Assembly (NCBI RefSeq): GCF_013409995.1
Contig: NZ_JACCBX010000004.1
Coordinates: 248,001-312,000, forward strand
DNA: 64,000 bases
Source: Neobacillus driksii
GTDB lineage: Bacteria; Bacillota; Bacilli; Bacillales; Cytobacillaceae
Direction: 5' to 3'
Positions within the stretch are counted from its first letter, which is position 1, and every line of letters begins with the position of its first letter. Below are positions 8,518-17,637 of the stretch, in pieces. Made by a program: the position numbers and the translations under genes. The notes under the pieces are model-generated. The model ran no database searches. It saw only the letters and a list, made by a program, of their open reading frames with translations, and was not told where the DNA came from.

Positions 8518-8860
8518 CCGCAGGGACAGGCGGTCTTTGCCTGTCACGAGGCACTTCGCGCACCTTAGGGCGGTTCGGGGAGCCTGTCTAGCTACAGCGC
8601 CTAGCCCCTCGAGTCGCTTCGGTCCTGACGATGAAGTCAAAGAGCGACTTCAACGCCAGGCCCTCCAGCGCTTGTCGGGGCTGGACAAGGCGCTTCCGCT
8701 TTTCCTTCTCCTCGACGCTTTGCGCCTGCGGGGTCTCCCCCTGCCCCGTCCTCCCGCAGGACATTGAATTTTACATCCACGAATCCGCCCACTCACGAAG
8801 AAAATGCGATAGCATTTTCGAGGAGTCTTCGTGCCTTCCGTTCCAATCAACAGAGTGCCA
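8518..8860. repeat. GC-rich composite intergenic repeat with nested hairpins
   Basis: This stretch is far richer in G and C than its surroundings and holds no supported gene. At least four inverted repeats are visible: 8525-8531/8539-8545; a large fold with arms 8596-8608 and 8677-8694 enclosing GTCGCT/AGCGAC (8613-8618/8643-8648); 8725-8732/8753-8760; and 8794-8807/8812-8833. The core (TCTAGCTACAGCGCCTAG onward) resembles a dispersed intergenic repeat I recall from several Bacillaceae genomes. The copy number in this genome cannot be judged from one window. The region 8358-8972 otherwise holds only the promoters of the flanking genes. Confidence 0.6.
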
Positions 8861-8972
8861 AAATAAAGAAAACTGCCTTAATTTAAGAAAAATTTAATAG
8901 ATTATTTAGATTGCTTTTATAACTTCTTATTAGACTATGATTGTAACAAAATAATGATTGGAGGATATGTTT

Positions 8973-9818
8973 ATGAATAAGAAGCTTTTGGCAGTTATTG
9001 GGATAAGTGGAACGATTATGTTGGGCAGTGTCTATTCGATTTCAGCAAATACATCTGGTTACGACCTATACAAGGAAGCTTTAAAGAAAACTCATACGGC
9101 TGAGAGCGCAACGTTGGATTTTAACCTTAACATTGAGGACAACAAAAAGTCTATATTTTCATCCCATTCAATTTTTAAATCTGATTCGGTCAATCAATTA
9201 AACTCCATCTCTACTCGTTTAGCCAATGAATCAGAAGTTAGCAATATGAACATGTACAAGCAGGCTGGGAATTGGTATGTAATAAAGGATGGACTAGATC
9301 AAGTTTACAAAATGGATATGTCAAAAAATCCTCATCACAGCAATACAGTTGAATTGAAGGATGATGTAGAGAATCTCATCGATGTTATGACAAAAAATCT
9401 TCAACAGCAAATTACAGTCGCAGAAAAGAAAGACGGCAATCACGTAATTGTGCTTGATTTAACTGGAAAAGAAATTCCTCTATCTGCAAATGCTCTTAGT
9501 ACGTTAATGATTAAACATGCTGTCATGCTTCAAGACAATAATGAAATGGAAAGCTCAGACTTTCACATTAAAACGAAGCTTCCAGAATTGGATCACGAAA
9601 TTACCATAAAGCAAGTCAAACTTACTGCACAGGTGAATAAAGAAAATTACATTGAACAACAGACTATCAAGGTAATCTTAACAGGCAAAGATAAACAGGA
9701 TACCAGACATGAGTTAGTTCTTTCTATTAATTTAAATGCAACTAACTACAATCAAACTACAGTAACACCGGTTGAAATCCCTGCTGATAAAGTAGTCGAA
9801 TTCAACCATGGTAGATAG
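8973..9818 (+). CDS. Secreted protein of unknown function heading the ABC/two-component operon
   Basis: The protein has 281 residues. A Sec signal peptide covers about residues 1-26 (MNKKLLAVIGISGTIMLGSV, then SISA/N); there is no lipobox cysteine. The mature part is rich in beta strands and acidic or amide residues, with YDLYKEALKKTHTAESATLDFNL followed by alternating strands, a layout like LolA-type or DUF-type extracellular beta-sheet proteins. I do not recognise a specific family. ATG 8973 lies 8 nt after GGAGG; an upstream TTG overlaps that site. It precedes the ABC genes by 19 nt and may act as an extracellular sensor or ligand-binding partner of the transporter or kinase (inference). 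Confidence 0.75.
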   Translation: MNKKLLAVIGISGTIMLGSVYSISANTSGYDLYKEALKKTHTAESATLDFNLNIEDNKKSIFSSHSIFKSDSVNQLNSISTRLANESEVSNMNMYKQAGNWYVIKDGLDQVYKMDMSKNPHHSNTVELKDDVENLIDVMTKNLQQQITVAEKKDGNHVIVLDLTGKEIPLSANALSTLMIKHAVMLQDNNEMESSDFHIKTKLPELDHEITIKQVKLTAQVNKENYIEQQTIKVILTGKDKQDTRHELVLSINLNATNYNQTTVTPVEIPADKVVEFNHGR

Positions 9819-9837
9819 TAATCATTAATTAGTATAG

Positions 9838-10554
9838 ATGGTGACAATTTTGGAAAGAGCAGTGGTTATTACAGGAATGACTAAGCAATTCTCAAATGGC
9901 AGAGGTATACAGAATATTGACTTAACCATATACCAAGGGGAGATCGTAGGGATCCTTGGTCCAAATGGAGCCGGTAAAACAACCTTGTTAAAATGCCTGA
10001 CCGGTCTAACTTCTCCAGATAGAGGAAAAGTGGAGCTATTCGGCATCGACATTCAAAGTAATTATAAGGAAGCGATAGGTCCTGTAGGGGCTTTAATTGG
10101 ACCTGCTGTTGCTTATGAAAAAATGTCACCCTATATAAATTTAAAAATGATTTCTCGCTTGTATTCTGGCATTACCGATACAGATATTGACATGGTATTG
10201 CAACAAACAGGTCTAACTCCTTTTAAAGACGAGAAAATTTCCTCCTTTTCTATGGGGATGAAGCAGCGTTTTGGGATTGCCTCAGCACTTATTTCCAAGC
10301 CGCGCTTGATCGTTTTAGATGAACCGACGAATGGCTTAGATATTGATGGTTTGCTTTTGTTAAGAAAAACAATACAGGAAATATCAAAACATTCCGGTGT
10401 AACTTTTGTAATTTCCAGTCACCATATATCAGAATTAGAAAAATTATGTAATCGGTTTTGTTTTCTCATCAATGGGGAAGTTTCATTATATGAAGCAGGT
10501 AACGAGCCATTAGAGGATGTATACGTCAGAAAGGTTGAGGTGGCAGTCAGATGA
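9838..10554 (+). CDS. ABC transporter ATPase (BcrA / lantibiotic-immunity type)
   Basis: This 238-residue ATP-binding subunit has Walker A GPNGAGKTT, a Q-loop region, signature FSMGMKQRFGIA, Walker B LIVLDEPTNGLD and the switch histidine in VISSHHISE. The signature is the SxGMKQR form typical of the drug and lantibiotic immunity subgroup (BcrA, NatA). There is no clear ribosome site at ATG 9838. GTG 9862, behind GGAAAG, gives a more usual N-terminus (VVITGMTKQF) and is a credible alternative start. It overlaps the permease by 4 nt (ATGA). Confidence 0.88.
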   Translation: MVTILERAVVITGMTKQFSNGRGIQNIDLTIYQGEIVGILGPNGAGKTTLLKCLTGLTSPDRGKVELFGIDIQSNYKEAIGPVGALIGPAVAYEKMSPYINLKMISRLYSGITDTDIDMVLQQTGLTPFKDEKISSFSMGMKQRFGIASALISKPRLIVLDEPTNGLDIDGLLLLRKTIQEISKHSGVTFVISSHHISELEKLCNRFCFLINGEVSLYEAGNEPLEDVYVRKVEVAVR

Positions 10555-11288
10555 ACACAATCAAAGCAAATACTTTTAATGAAATACAAAAGCTGCTGAC
10601 GAAAAAGGTTACAAAGCTTTTTCTGCTCTCTACGATACTCGTCCCTGTGCTGACTAAGCTTCTCGTAAATCATTTGTTTTTAATAGATTGGGTGGCGTTA
10701 CCTACAGAAAATATAAATTTCACCTTGTTAGATTTATTTATAACCATTTTAATCCCTTTATTTATCTTTATCGCTGCTACAGATTTATTTACTGGAGAAG
10801 GTGAACGCGGAACTTTATTTCAAGTTAGACCGATCCGTCGAATAGAGCTTTTCTTGACTAAAGTTATCGCGATTAGTGTTTTATGCTTATTTATTCTTTT
10901 ATTGGAATGGTTGGCTGTGATGATTAGCAGCGCTGTTTTTGACAAGGCCTTCGACATAGCTGATATTCCTTCTAGTGTAGGCGCCTTTATTGTGTCCTGG
11001 TTTCCCATTATCGTTCTAACCGCCTTTGCTGTTATGTTAGCACTCTTCGTTCATTCAAGCGTACTCGCTATTTCTGGTATGATTGTCCTATACTTATTCA
11101 TGATGTTTATTCCATATGTTCTGCCTGGTTCCTTATACTTACTTCCATCAACCTATTTAGATTGGTATATGCAGTGGCTTAGCGATGTGTCATTTCGGTG
11201 GATAATACAAACTGTCACTTATTTGTGCTCTTCCTTCGCATTGTTTTTTTCAATAGGCTATTATATGTTTAATAGAAAAGAAGCCTAA
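10551..11288 (+). CDS. ABC-2 type permease
   Basis: This 245-residue integral membrane protein has six predicted hydrophobic segments (about 18-42, 55-75, 100-125, 145-170, 175-200 and 215-238). The segment TDLFTGEGERGTLFQVRPIRRIELFLTKV between segments 2 and 3 matches the cytoplasmic ExERGT loop of ABC-2 permeases, which docks on the ATPase. Translation is coupled to the preceding ATPase through an ATGA overlap. With that ATPase it should form an exporter. The two-component genes that follow suggest antimicrobial or envelope-stress export (inference). Confidence 0.85.
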   Translation: MNTIKANTFNEIQKLLTKKVTKLFLLSTILVPVLTKLLVNHLFLIDWVALPTENINFTLLDLFITILIPLFIFIAATDLFTGEGERGTLFQVRPIRRIELFLTKVIAISVLCLFILLLEWLAVMISSAVFDKAFDIADIPSSVGAFIVSWFPIIVLTAFAVMLALFVHSSVLAISGMIVLYLFMMFIPYVLPGSLYLLPSTYLDWYMQWLSDVSFRWIIQTVTYLCSSFALFFSIGYYMFNRKEA

Positions 11289-11305
11289 CTGAAGGGTGTT
11301 TTTTA

Positions 11306-12778
11306 ATGTCTATTAAACTACGGCTCATTCTTTCAAATATTGCGATGATTACCGTCCCAATTATTTTGTTTATGATTACCTCTTTTCTTTTAATGATTGT
11401 TTTTCTCGGCGATATCCGTGAAATGGCTAATTTCTTACCAGAAAGTCACAATTACCACAAAACAAAACAAGAGGATACATTATTCTTCCTTGAACTAAAG
11501 GAAAAGTCTGCTGTAAATCCTATTGAATTACTAAGTAAGGAGTACTTGGAATCACTGAATAGTGGGCTTAGTAGTATCGATTCTGGATTAATGATTCGTA
11601 AAAACGACGAGATATTCTACAGGACAGATGATCTTGAAAAAGTACGCGCAGAGGAGTTGCCGGTATTTGGTACAGAAAGAAGCTTTCGCAGCTTAGAAGA
11701 AATCGGTGAACAGACTTTTGCCATGAAGCAGCACGATTTCTACTTACAGGATGGCAGTGAAGTCTCACTATTTTTAATGAGAGATGCAAGCCCATGGAAT
11801 CAGTTTGTTCGAACCTTTTTTCCTATTTTATTCGGTTTATGTCTATTAATTTTAATTGCTACAAATGGACTATTAGCCTATTTTGTATCCAAAAGTATTA
11901 TCACACCAATTAATCAATTAAAAAAGGCAGCCCATTTTATAAAGACTGGAGACCTCGAGCATTCCATTACAGCAGTGAGGAATGATGAGATTGGCCAATT
12001 AACACAAGCATTTGAAGAAATGAGGCTTCAATTAAAGCAGTCACACGAGATTCAAAAACAATATGAGGATAACCGCAAGGAATTAATTGCCCATATTTCT
12101 CATGATCTAAAAACACCGATTACTTCGATTAAAGGGTATATAGAAGGCATCCGTGATGGCATAGCAGACACACCGGAAAAGAGAACCCGATATATCCAAA
12201 CCATCTATACAAAGGCTGTGGATATGGACCATCTAATAGATGAATTATTCTTATTCTCGAAGCTGGATTTAGGTAAAATCCCCTTTGAATTTGAACGAAT
12301 TGATATCAAAGATTATTTAACGGATTATTTTGAAGAATTGAGCTTCGATCTTAGGAAACAGAATGTAGATTTACACTTCCAATTTGCCCCTCAGGGTCAT
12401 TATTATGTTTCAGCAGACCGGGAAAAGTTTAAAAGGGTTCTAGCCAATATTATTAACAATAGCTTGAAGTATATGGATAAGGATAAGAAGGAATTAATCA
12501 TCACCATGCATTCTACTGACAAAAATGTAGAGATTTCAATTGCAGATAACGGACCAGGTATCCCAGAAGAATCAATTCCCTTTATCTTTAATCAGTTTTA
12601 TCGGGCCGAGCAATCCAGAAATAAATTAACCGGCGGCAGCGGATTAGGACTTTCCATCGCGAAAATGATTATTGAAGAGCATAACGGTTTGATAAAATTG
12701 GAGAGCACATTAAATGTAGGAACAAAAATTACCATTTGTTTGCCGAACGATACCTGCGCCGGGGAGACAGTATTATGA
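11306..12778 (+). CDS. Membrane sensor histidine kinase
   Basis: The kinase has 490 residues. Two transmembrane helices (about 10-34 and 168-192) flank an extracytoplasmic domain of about 130 residues. A HAMP linker (195-248) follows, then the dimerisation/phosphoacceptor motif AHISHDLKTPITS with His266, and a HATPase domain with the N-box NNSLKY, G1 DNGPGIP and G2 GGSGLGLSIAK. The large sensor domain differs from the short-loop BceS kinases, so direct ligand or secreted-protein sensing is more likely. It overlaps the regulator gene by 4 nt. Confidence 0.93.
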   Translation: MSIKLRLILSNIAMITVPIILFMITSFLLMIVFLGDIREMANFLPESHNYHKTKQEDTLFFLELKEKSAVNPIELLSKEYLESLNSGLSSIDSGLMIRKNDEIFYRTDDLEKVRAEELPVFGTERSFRSLEEIGEQTFAMKQHDFYLQDGSEVSLFLMRDASPWNQFVRTFFPILFGLCLLILIATNGLLAYFVSKSIITPINQLKKAAHFIKTGDLEHSITAVRNDEIGQLTQAFEEMRLQLKQSHEIQKQYEDNRKELIAHISHDLKTPITSIKGYIEGIRDGIADTPEKRTRYIQTIYTKAVDMDHLIDELFLFSKLDLGKIPFEFERIDIKDYLTDYFEELSFDLRKQNVDLHFQFAPQGHYYVSADREKFKRVLANIINNSLKYMDKDKKELIITMHSTDKNVEISIADNGPGIPEESIPFIFNQFYRAEQSRNKLTGGSGLGLSIAKMIIEEHNGLIKLESTLNVGTKITICLPNDTCAGETVL

Positions 12779-13461
12779 AAAAAATATTAATCATAGAAGA
12801 TGAAAGAAGCATTGCAGAATTAGAACAGGATTATTTAGAAATAAACGGCTTCCAAACTGAAATGGTCCATACAGGAGATATCGGTCTCCAAAAAGCACTA
12901 ACCCAGGATTATGATTTAATTCTGCTTGATGTCATGCTGCCAAACATTGACGGTTTTGAAATCTGTAAGAAGATAAGAAGTGTCAAGGATATCCCCATCA
13001 TCATGGTTACGGCAAAAAAAGAAGAGATTGATAAGATTAGAGGTCTTGGACTAGGTGCCGATGATTATTTAGTTAAGCCCTTCAGTCCGAATGAAATGGT
13101 TGCTAGAGTGAAGGCACATTTATCCAGATATGAGAGATTGTCAATGCAACCAACTACAGAATCACAAGGGATTTACATCCGTGGTTTATTCGTAGATCGA
13201 TCTTCACGCCGTGTCTTTGTTAATAACAAAGAAATCACCTTAACAACAAAGGAATTCGATGTTCTCACCTTTCTGGCATTAAACCCAGACCAGGTCTTTA
13301 GCAAAGACCATCTATTTGAAAGAATCTGGGGCTACGACAGTAACGGTGACGTCTCCACCGTCACCGTCCATATACGCAAAATAAGAGAAAAAATCGAACA
13401 CGACCCCTCCAACCCTGAATACATAGAAACTGTTTGGGGATCGGGCTATCGTTTTCATTAA
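12775..13461 (+). CDS. OmpR-family response regulator
   Basis: The 228-residue regulator has a receiver domain with the acidic pair ED (residues 8-9), phospho-acceptor Asp52 in LILLDVMLP, Thr79 and Lys101 (VKPF). A winged-helix DNA-binding domain follows (TTKEFDVLTFLALNPDQVFSKDHLFERIWGY, VTVHIRKIREKIE, TVWGSGYRF). The ATG at 12775 overlaps the kinase stop and follows GGGGAGA. It is the last of five co-oriented genes, so it probably regulates the operon's own transporter. Confidence 0.93.
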   Translation: MKKILIIEDERSIAELEQDYLEINGFQTEMVHTGDIGLQKALTQDYDLILLDVMLPNIDGFEICKKIRSVKDIPIIMVTAKKEEIDKIRGLGLGADDYLVKPFSPNEMVARVKAHLSRYERLSMQPTTESQGIYIRGLFVDRSSRRVFVNNKEITLTTKEFDVLTFLALNPDQVFSKDHLFERIWGYDSNGDVSTVTVHIRKIREKIEHDPSNPEYIETVWGSGYRFH

Positions 13462-13462
13462 C

Positions 13463-13571
13463 TTTGTGACACCTTTAGGTGCTACATTTGTGAACACCTT
13501 TTAGGTGTCACCTTGGTGACAGGCACCACCAAAAGACAGTGTCCACCCCAGGTGGACACTGTCTTTTGGTG
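13463..13571. repeat. Nested inverted-repeat element ending in a 21-bp perfect hairpin
   Basis: Between two convergent genes lie several related short palindromes built on GTGACACCT / AGGTGTCAC (13463-13526), including the segment GGTGACAGGCACC. They are followed by a perfect 21-bp inverted repeat with a 3-nt loop (13527-13547, 13551-13571). The right arm ends exactly one base before the stop codon of the minus-strand permease. It should act as a bidirectional terminator. The extra palindromes look like a small repetitive insertion. Confidence 0.65.
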
Positions 13572-14420
13572 TTAGTGTATTTGGCTTTGGAATAGAGTGT
13601 TTCGGTTGTTGAATTTAGTGACTAGTTTTATTAGGAATAGGTTGCCTGCCAGTAAGACAGCTCCTATTAAGAATAATGTTAATGGGCTTAAGAAGAACAT
13701 TCCACTAGCTTGGCTAATCATGATTCCAACGATTGGCAGCACCAGTATTCCGCCAAATTGCTGAGCTTCTTGGAACGTTTTGACCTTGGCTGAAATTAAG
13801 ACATTTAAAATGATATTAAATAGGACTAAAATCGGGATTACCCAAAACATTAAAATAATCCAGGTAGAGTTAAAGTACAAGATTACCTTAAAATACGGAT
13901 ACGTAATTACATTAACAATAATAAAACTACCGATAAATGTAGCAAACGAAATTCCTAATGATGGAATTAAAGAGGCTAACACTTTCCCAAGAAACAAGTC
14001 CTTGATGGAAATAGGTGAAAACAATAACGTTTCTAACGTGCTTCTTTCCTTTTCCCCTACAAAACTATTTGATGACGTAACCATTGAATTAATAATGGCT
14101 ACCATCAAGAAAAAGGGAATCATCATAAAGGTTAAGAAAAAATAAACAAATTTATACCCAAGGGTCGGCAAGGCGATAAGAGTATTTCTCATATCCTCAT
14201 TGGGAAAGTTTTCAATATATGAATTTAGCGGTTTTTCTATTTCTTCTGAAGAAGTTCCTACTAAATCAAAGTGAATTCCAAAGTAGGCCATACAGGATGG
14301 CACGACAATACACATCAGAAATGCCACGATGACCATAGGCACCCAAACCTTTTTGGATGAAAATGTAGCTTTCATATCTTTCCGTGCAATGGTTAAAATT
14401 GTCTGTTTATTCACCCACAT
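13572..14420 (-). CDS. ABC-2 type permease (NatB-like)
   Basis: This 282-residue membrane protein begins with TILTIARKDMKATFSSKKVW, the usual N-terminal cytoplasmic helix of ABC-2 permeases. It has about six transmembrane segments, a larger external loop after the first (residues 45-85), and the loop motif SFVGEKERSTLETLLFSPIS that contacts the ATPase. It overlaps the upstream ATPase gene by 14 nt, so the two are translationally coupled. Substrate is unknown; sodium/proton-linked export (Nat) and antibiotic export families look alike at this level. Confidence 0.85.
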   Translation of the reverse strand: MWVNKQTILTIARKDMKATFSSKKVWVPMVIVAFLMCIVVPSCMAYFGIHFDLVGTSSEEIEKPLNSYIENFPNEDMRNTLIALPTLGYKFVYFFLTFMMIPFFLMVAIINSMVTSSNSFVGEKERSTLETLLFSPISIKDLFLGKVLASLIPSLGISFATFIGSFIIVNVITYPYFKVILYFNSTWIILMFWVIPILVLFNIILNVLISAKVKTFQEAQQFGGILVLPIVGIMISQASGMFFLSPLTLFLIGAVLLAGNLFLIKLVTKFNNRNTLFQSQIH

Positions 14421-15321
14421 TCCCCCCTCTAATATGAAAATAAATCGCCTCGAGGCTTCTGTTGGTTATCTCGCAATTATGAACCCATGTCTCTTTAAGA
14501 ATATTGGTTAATAAAGGAGTAATCTCTTCTTTCGTGGACAGCAAAAACTCCAATTGATTTTCCCCTTTTCTACTGTATATGCACCCCTTGTAGGTTGGGC
14601 TAGTCAAAGGCTTAAGACCAGTTTCTACTAATAACTTAATTTCCTTTAAGTATTTGTCCTCTAATTGGATCATCGTTCCGTTTTCTACTATTTTGCCATC
14701 TATTAAAAACAAATAGGAATCACAGATGGTTTCTAGTTGATGTAGAACATGAGAGCATATTAAAATCGTTACCCCCTCTTCTTGATTCACCTTACGCAAA
14801 TAATGGATAACTTCATTAATACCTTCAGGGTCTAACCCATTCGTCGGTTCATCAAGAAAAAGCAGAATTGGATTATGCAGTAAAGCTTTCGCCAGTGCAA
14901 TTCTTTTCTTCATGCCGGTAGAAAAGCTCCCAACTAATTGATCCTTAAAGCGCAGCATATCGAACTGGTCAAGTAAATGTATTATTCTCTTCGTATCCGC
15001 ATGGCCATATATTTTTGAAAAAAAGACAAGATTATCCCATGCCGACATATCATGATAAAGACTTGCACTTTCTGTAACAATTCCAACCCTTTTTCTAATT
15101 TCATCGCCTTGTAATTTTGGATCAAAACCCATAACCTTCATTGTCCCAGTAGTTGCTTCAATTACTCCGTTTAATAAACGAATAATCGTTGTCTTTCCTG
15201 CCCCGTTTGGACCAAGCAGACCGTTGATACTTCCTTTCTTTATTGTAAAAGAAACATCCTTTAATATTTCACGTTGATTATACTGCTTGCAGACTTTATC
15301 TACCTCAATAATATTAGTCAA
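14407..15321 (-). CDS. ABC transporter ATPase
   Basis: The ATPase domain carries Walker A GPNGAGKTT, signature GSFSTGMKKRIALAKALL, Walker B LLFLDEPTNGLD and switch His in LICSHVLHQ. A C-terminal extension of about 80 residues (ATPase-accessory type) follows. I place the start at TTG 15321 (reading LTNIIEVDKVCKQY, 304 residues), because GGGGGGAG lies just upstream and the ABC fold begins there. The open frame extends 36 codons further up without another good ribosome site, and ATG 15351 is a weaker alternative. The partner permease is immediately downstream. Confidence 0.85.
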   Translation of the reverse strand: MTNIIEVDKVCKQYNQREILKDVSFTIKKGSINGLLGPNGAGKTTIIRLLNGVIEATTGTMKVMGFDPKLQGDEIRKRVGIVTESASLYHDMSAWDNLVFFSKIYGHADTKRIIHLLDQFDMLRFKDQLVGSFSTGMKKRIALAKALLHNPILLFLDEPTNGLDPEGINEVIHYLRKVNQEEGVTILICSHVLHQLETICDSYLFLIDGKIVENGTMIQLEDKYLKEIKLLVETGLKPLTSPTYKGCIYSRKGENQLEFLLSTKEEITPLLTNILKETWVHNCEITNRSLEAIYFHIRGGNVGE

Positions 15322-15498
15322 ATTTCTCCCCCCATAACCATCATCCATCTTTATAACGATTAAAGATGGGTAATCGTTCACAATAATTTTATATTTTTTT
15401 GATAGTCTCTTTAAAATATGAATGACCATATGTTCGAAAGGTTTTTGTATTTGTGTTGCCGAATAGAATGTAGAAATAAGAGATGAGGAGAATTCATT

Positions 15499-16212
15499 AT
15501 GTCAACAAAAAAAGGAAGTATTCTGGTAGTTGAAGATGAAGAAAAAATTGCAAGAGTATTAGAGCTTGAACTGGAATATGAGGGATACAAAGTAACGAAA
15601 GTAATCGACGGGCTTGAAGCACTCGAAGCCTATCGGACTGGCAGTTGGGATTTAATTTTATTAGATGTCATGCTGCCAGGATTAAGCGGGATTGAACTTC
15701 TTCGGAGAATTAGAAAAAATGATTTTCATACTCCGGTCATCCTATTAACAGCAAAAAGCTCTGTTGAAGACAAAGTATCCGGACTTGACTTGGGTGCCAA
15801 TGATTATATAACAAAGCCCTTTCAAATTGAAGAGCTGTTAGCAAGAATACGTGCTGCCTTAAGAATCAAACGCACTGAAGAAGCACAACCTGAGGATGAA
15901 AACGATAACCTGCTGCGATTTGCCGATTTATCAATAAATCAAAAATCTAGAGAAGTTATTCGAGGTGATGGGGAGTCCATTGATTTGACGCCAAGGGAAT
16001 ATGACTTACTCGTATATCTAATGGTGAATAAACGACAGGTATTGAGCAGGGACCAAATTTTAGAGGCTGTATGGGGATATGACTTTTTCGGAGATACAAA
16101 TGTTGTAGACGTTTATATTCGTTATGTTAGAAAAAAAATTGACCTACCACATCTGCCCTCGTTAATTCATACGGTTCGCGGCGTTGGTTATGTGATGAAG
16201 GATTTAAAATGA
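15499..16212 (+). CDS. OmpR-family response regulator (YkoG-like)
   Basis: The 237-residue regulator has a receiver domain with acidic residues EDEE (12-15), phosphoacceptor Asp56 (LILLDVMLPG) and Lys106 (TKPF), then a winged-helix DNA-binding domain (LTPREYDLLVYLMVNKRQVLSRDQILEAVWGYDFFGDTNVVDVYIRYVRKKI). The set regulator, kinase and two PepSY genes resembles B. subtilis ykoG-ykoH with ykoI and ykoJ. It overlaps the kinase gene by 4 nt. Candidate DNA targets are direct repeats in front of each PepSY gene. Confidence 0.92.
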   Translation: MSTKKGSILVVEDEEKIARVLELELEYEGYKVTKVIDGLEALEAYRTGSWDLILLDVMLPGLSGIELLRRIRKNDFHTPVILLTAKSSVEDKVSGLDLGANDYITKPFQIEELLARIRAALRIKRTEEAQPEDENDNLLRFADLSINQKSREVIRGDGESIDLTPREYDLLVYLMVNKRQVLSRDQILEAVWGYDFFGDTNVVDVYIRYVRKKIDLPHLPSLIHTVRGVGYVMKDLK

Positions 16213-17570
16213 AACTGAGAAATAAAATTAACCTTTATACTGCTTTTTTATTTGCGTTATTGCTCCTCATCATAAATATCACTGTTTATTATTCATTCAG
16301 CAAATTAGTCCTCAACAGCGAACTTAGTACTGCGCATGATGAAATGAAAAATATTTCTATGAATCTTGGAAAATCATTAGGAACGATATCTGAAGATACT
16401 CTTTTAAGATCTTACGTGCCTATAAACGGGATGATTCAAATTGTTACAAAGGACCAAAATGACTCCTCTCCGTATACCAGCCCAGGTGCACATGACTTAA
16501 GTAAGAGGAAATCAGTATTTTATAGTAATGAAGTTAGTGAAACTCTTGAATACCAGGACCGGCTATTTAGCTTTGAATCTATGCCAATCCTATTGCAAGA
16601 CGGAAGCATTGCCAATCTGCAGATAACCAAGAGTATGGAAACTGCAACCAATAATTTATCTACCCTTCGCCTTGTGTTAATTATGGTCACTCTGCTGGCG
16701 TTGATTCCTGTATTAATTTCCAGCCGGATTCTAAGCAATCTAATTACAAAGCCCGTAACCTCTATGATAAGAACGATGAAAGATATAAGGCAAAGCGGAG
16801 CTTTTAAGCGACTAAAGCTTGAGGGCAGCTCGAAGGACGAACTCTTTCAAATGGGGCAAACTTTTAACCATATGATTGATTTGTTAGAAGTCAACTTTGA
16901 AAAACAGAAACAATTTGTCTCCAATGCATCGCATGAACTTAAAACCCCTTTAACCATCATCGAAAGTTACGCAAGTCTTTTAAAAAGAAGAGGTTTAAAG
17001 GAGCCAAAGTTATTCTCTGAATCAATTGAAGCTATTCACTCAGAGGCAATCCGTATGAAAGAAATGACTGAACAGCTGTTAATGTTAGCTAGGCACCATG
17101 AACAATGGAATATTGTGCTTAACCAGTTAAACATTAGCCATTTAATAACCCAAACAATCAAAGCATTTAAAAATGCTTATCATCGTGATATTAAATTTAT
17201 CCAGGAAAATGATACTCCCCTATTCATTGAAACCGATGAAAAAAAGCTCAAGCAGCTGCTGTTTATTTTTTTAGACAATGCTAGGAAATATAGTGATGGA
17301 ACGATTTCGGTACAACTTGGCCATGACCACGATGAAGTCTACATTAAAATAATTGATCATGGAATTGGTATTCCTGAAATTGCCCTCCCTAAGGTGTTCG
17401 ACAGGTTCTATCGGGTGGATAAAGCAAGAAGCAGAAAACAGGGAGGTTCTGGCCTTGGGTTGTCACTTGCAAAAGAAATTGCCGATGCAATCGGTGTTAT
17501 CATACAACTAGATAGTGTGCTTGGTTCAGGAACTATCGTCACGATTCTGAGTAAAAAAATCGAAAAATAA
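16209..17570 (+). CDS. Sensor histidine kinase (YkoH-like)
   Basis: The 453-residue kinase has transmembrane helices at about 10-32 and 151-173, an extracellular domain of roughly 115 residues, HAMP, the phospho-histidine motif SNASHELKTPLTIIES (His242), and an ATPase domain (N-box FLDNARKYS, G1 IIDHGIGIP, G2 GGSGLGLSLAKEI). The first codon lies in the ATGA overlap with the regulator. PepSY genes are encoded just downstream and probably lie in the same envelope-sensing circuit. Confidence 0.92.
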   Translation: MKLRNKINLYTAFLFALLLLIINITVYYSFSKLVLNSELSTAHDEMKNISMNLGKSLGTISEDTLLRSYVPINGMIQIVTKDQNDSSPYTSPGAHDLSKRKSVFYSNEVSETLEYQDRLFSFESMPILLQDGSIANLQITKSMETATNNLSTLRLVLIMVTLLALIPVLISSRILSNLITKPVTSMIRTMKDIRQSGAFKRLKLEGSSKDELFQMGQTFNHMIDLLEVNFEKQKQFVSNASHELKTPLTIIESYASLLKRRGLKEPKLFSESIEAIHSEAIRMKEMTEQLLMLARHHEQWNIVLNQLNISHLITQTIKAFKNAYHRDIKFIQENDTPLFIETDEKKLKQLLFIFLDNARKYSDGTISVQLGHDHDEVYIKIIDHGIGIPEIALPKVFDRFYRVDKARSRKQGGSGLGLSLAKEIADAIGVIIQLDSVLGSGTIVTILSKKIEK

Positions 17571-17576
17571 TAGCAA

Positions 17577-17598
17577 TTTCTCATCACTTTCTCATGTT
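17577..17598 (+). promoter_or_regulatory. Direct-repeat operator upstream of the first PepSY gene
   Basis: TTTCTCAT occurs twice exactly 11 bp apart (17577 and 17588). Tandem half-sites spaced by about one helical turn are typical for OmpR-family regulators. The same arrangement occurs before the next PepSY gene at 18410. Confidence 0.5.
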
Positions 17599-17637
17599 TA
17601 TGTAAGAAAATAAATGGTACTAAGGTGGTGAAAAAAA

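Noticed and set aside
8423-8897. Overlapping open frames on both strands in the GC-rich segment
   Set aside because: They lack ribosome sites, have repetitive composition, and arise from high GC content within a hairpin-rich repeat.
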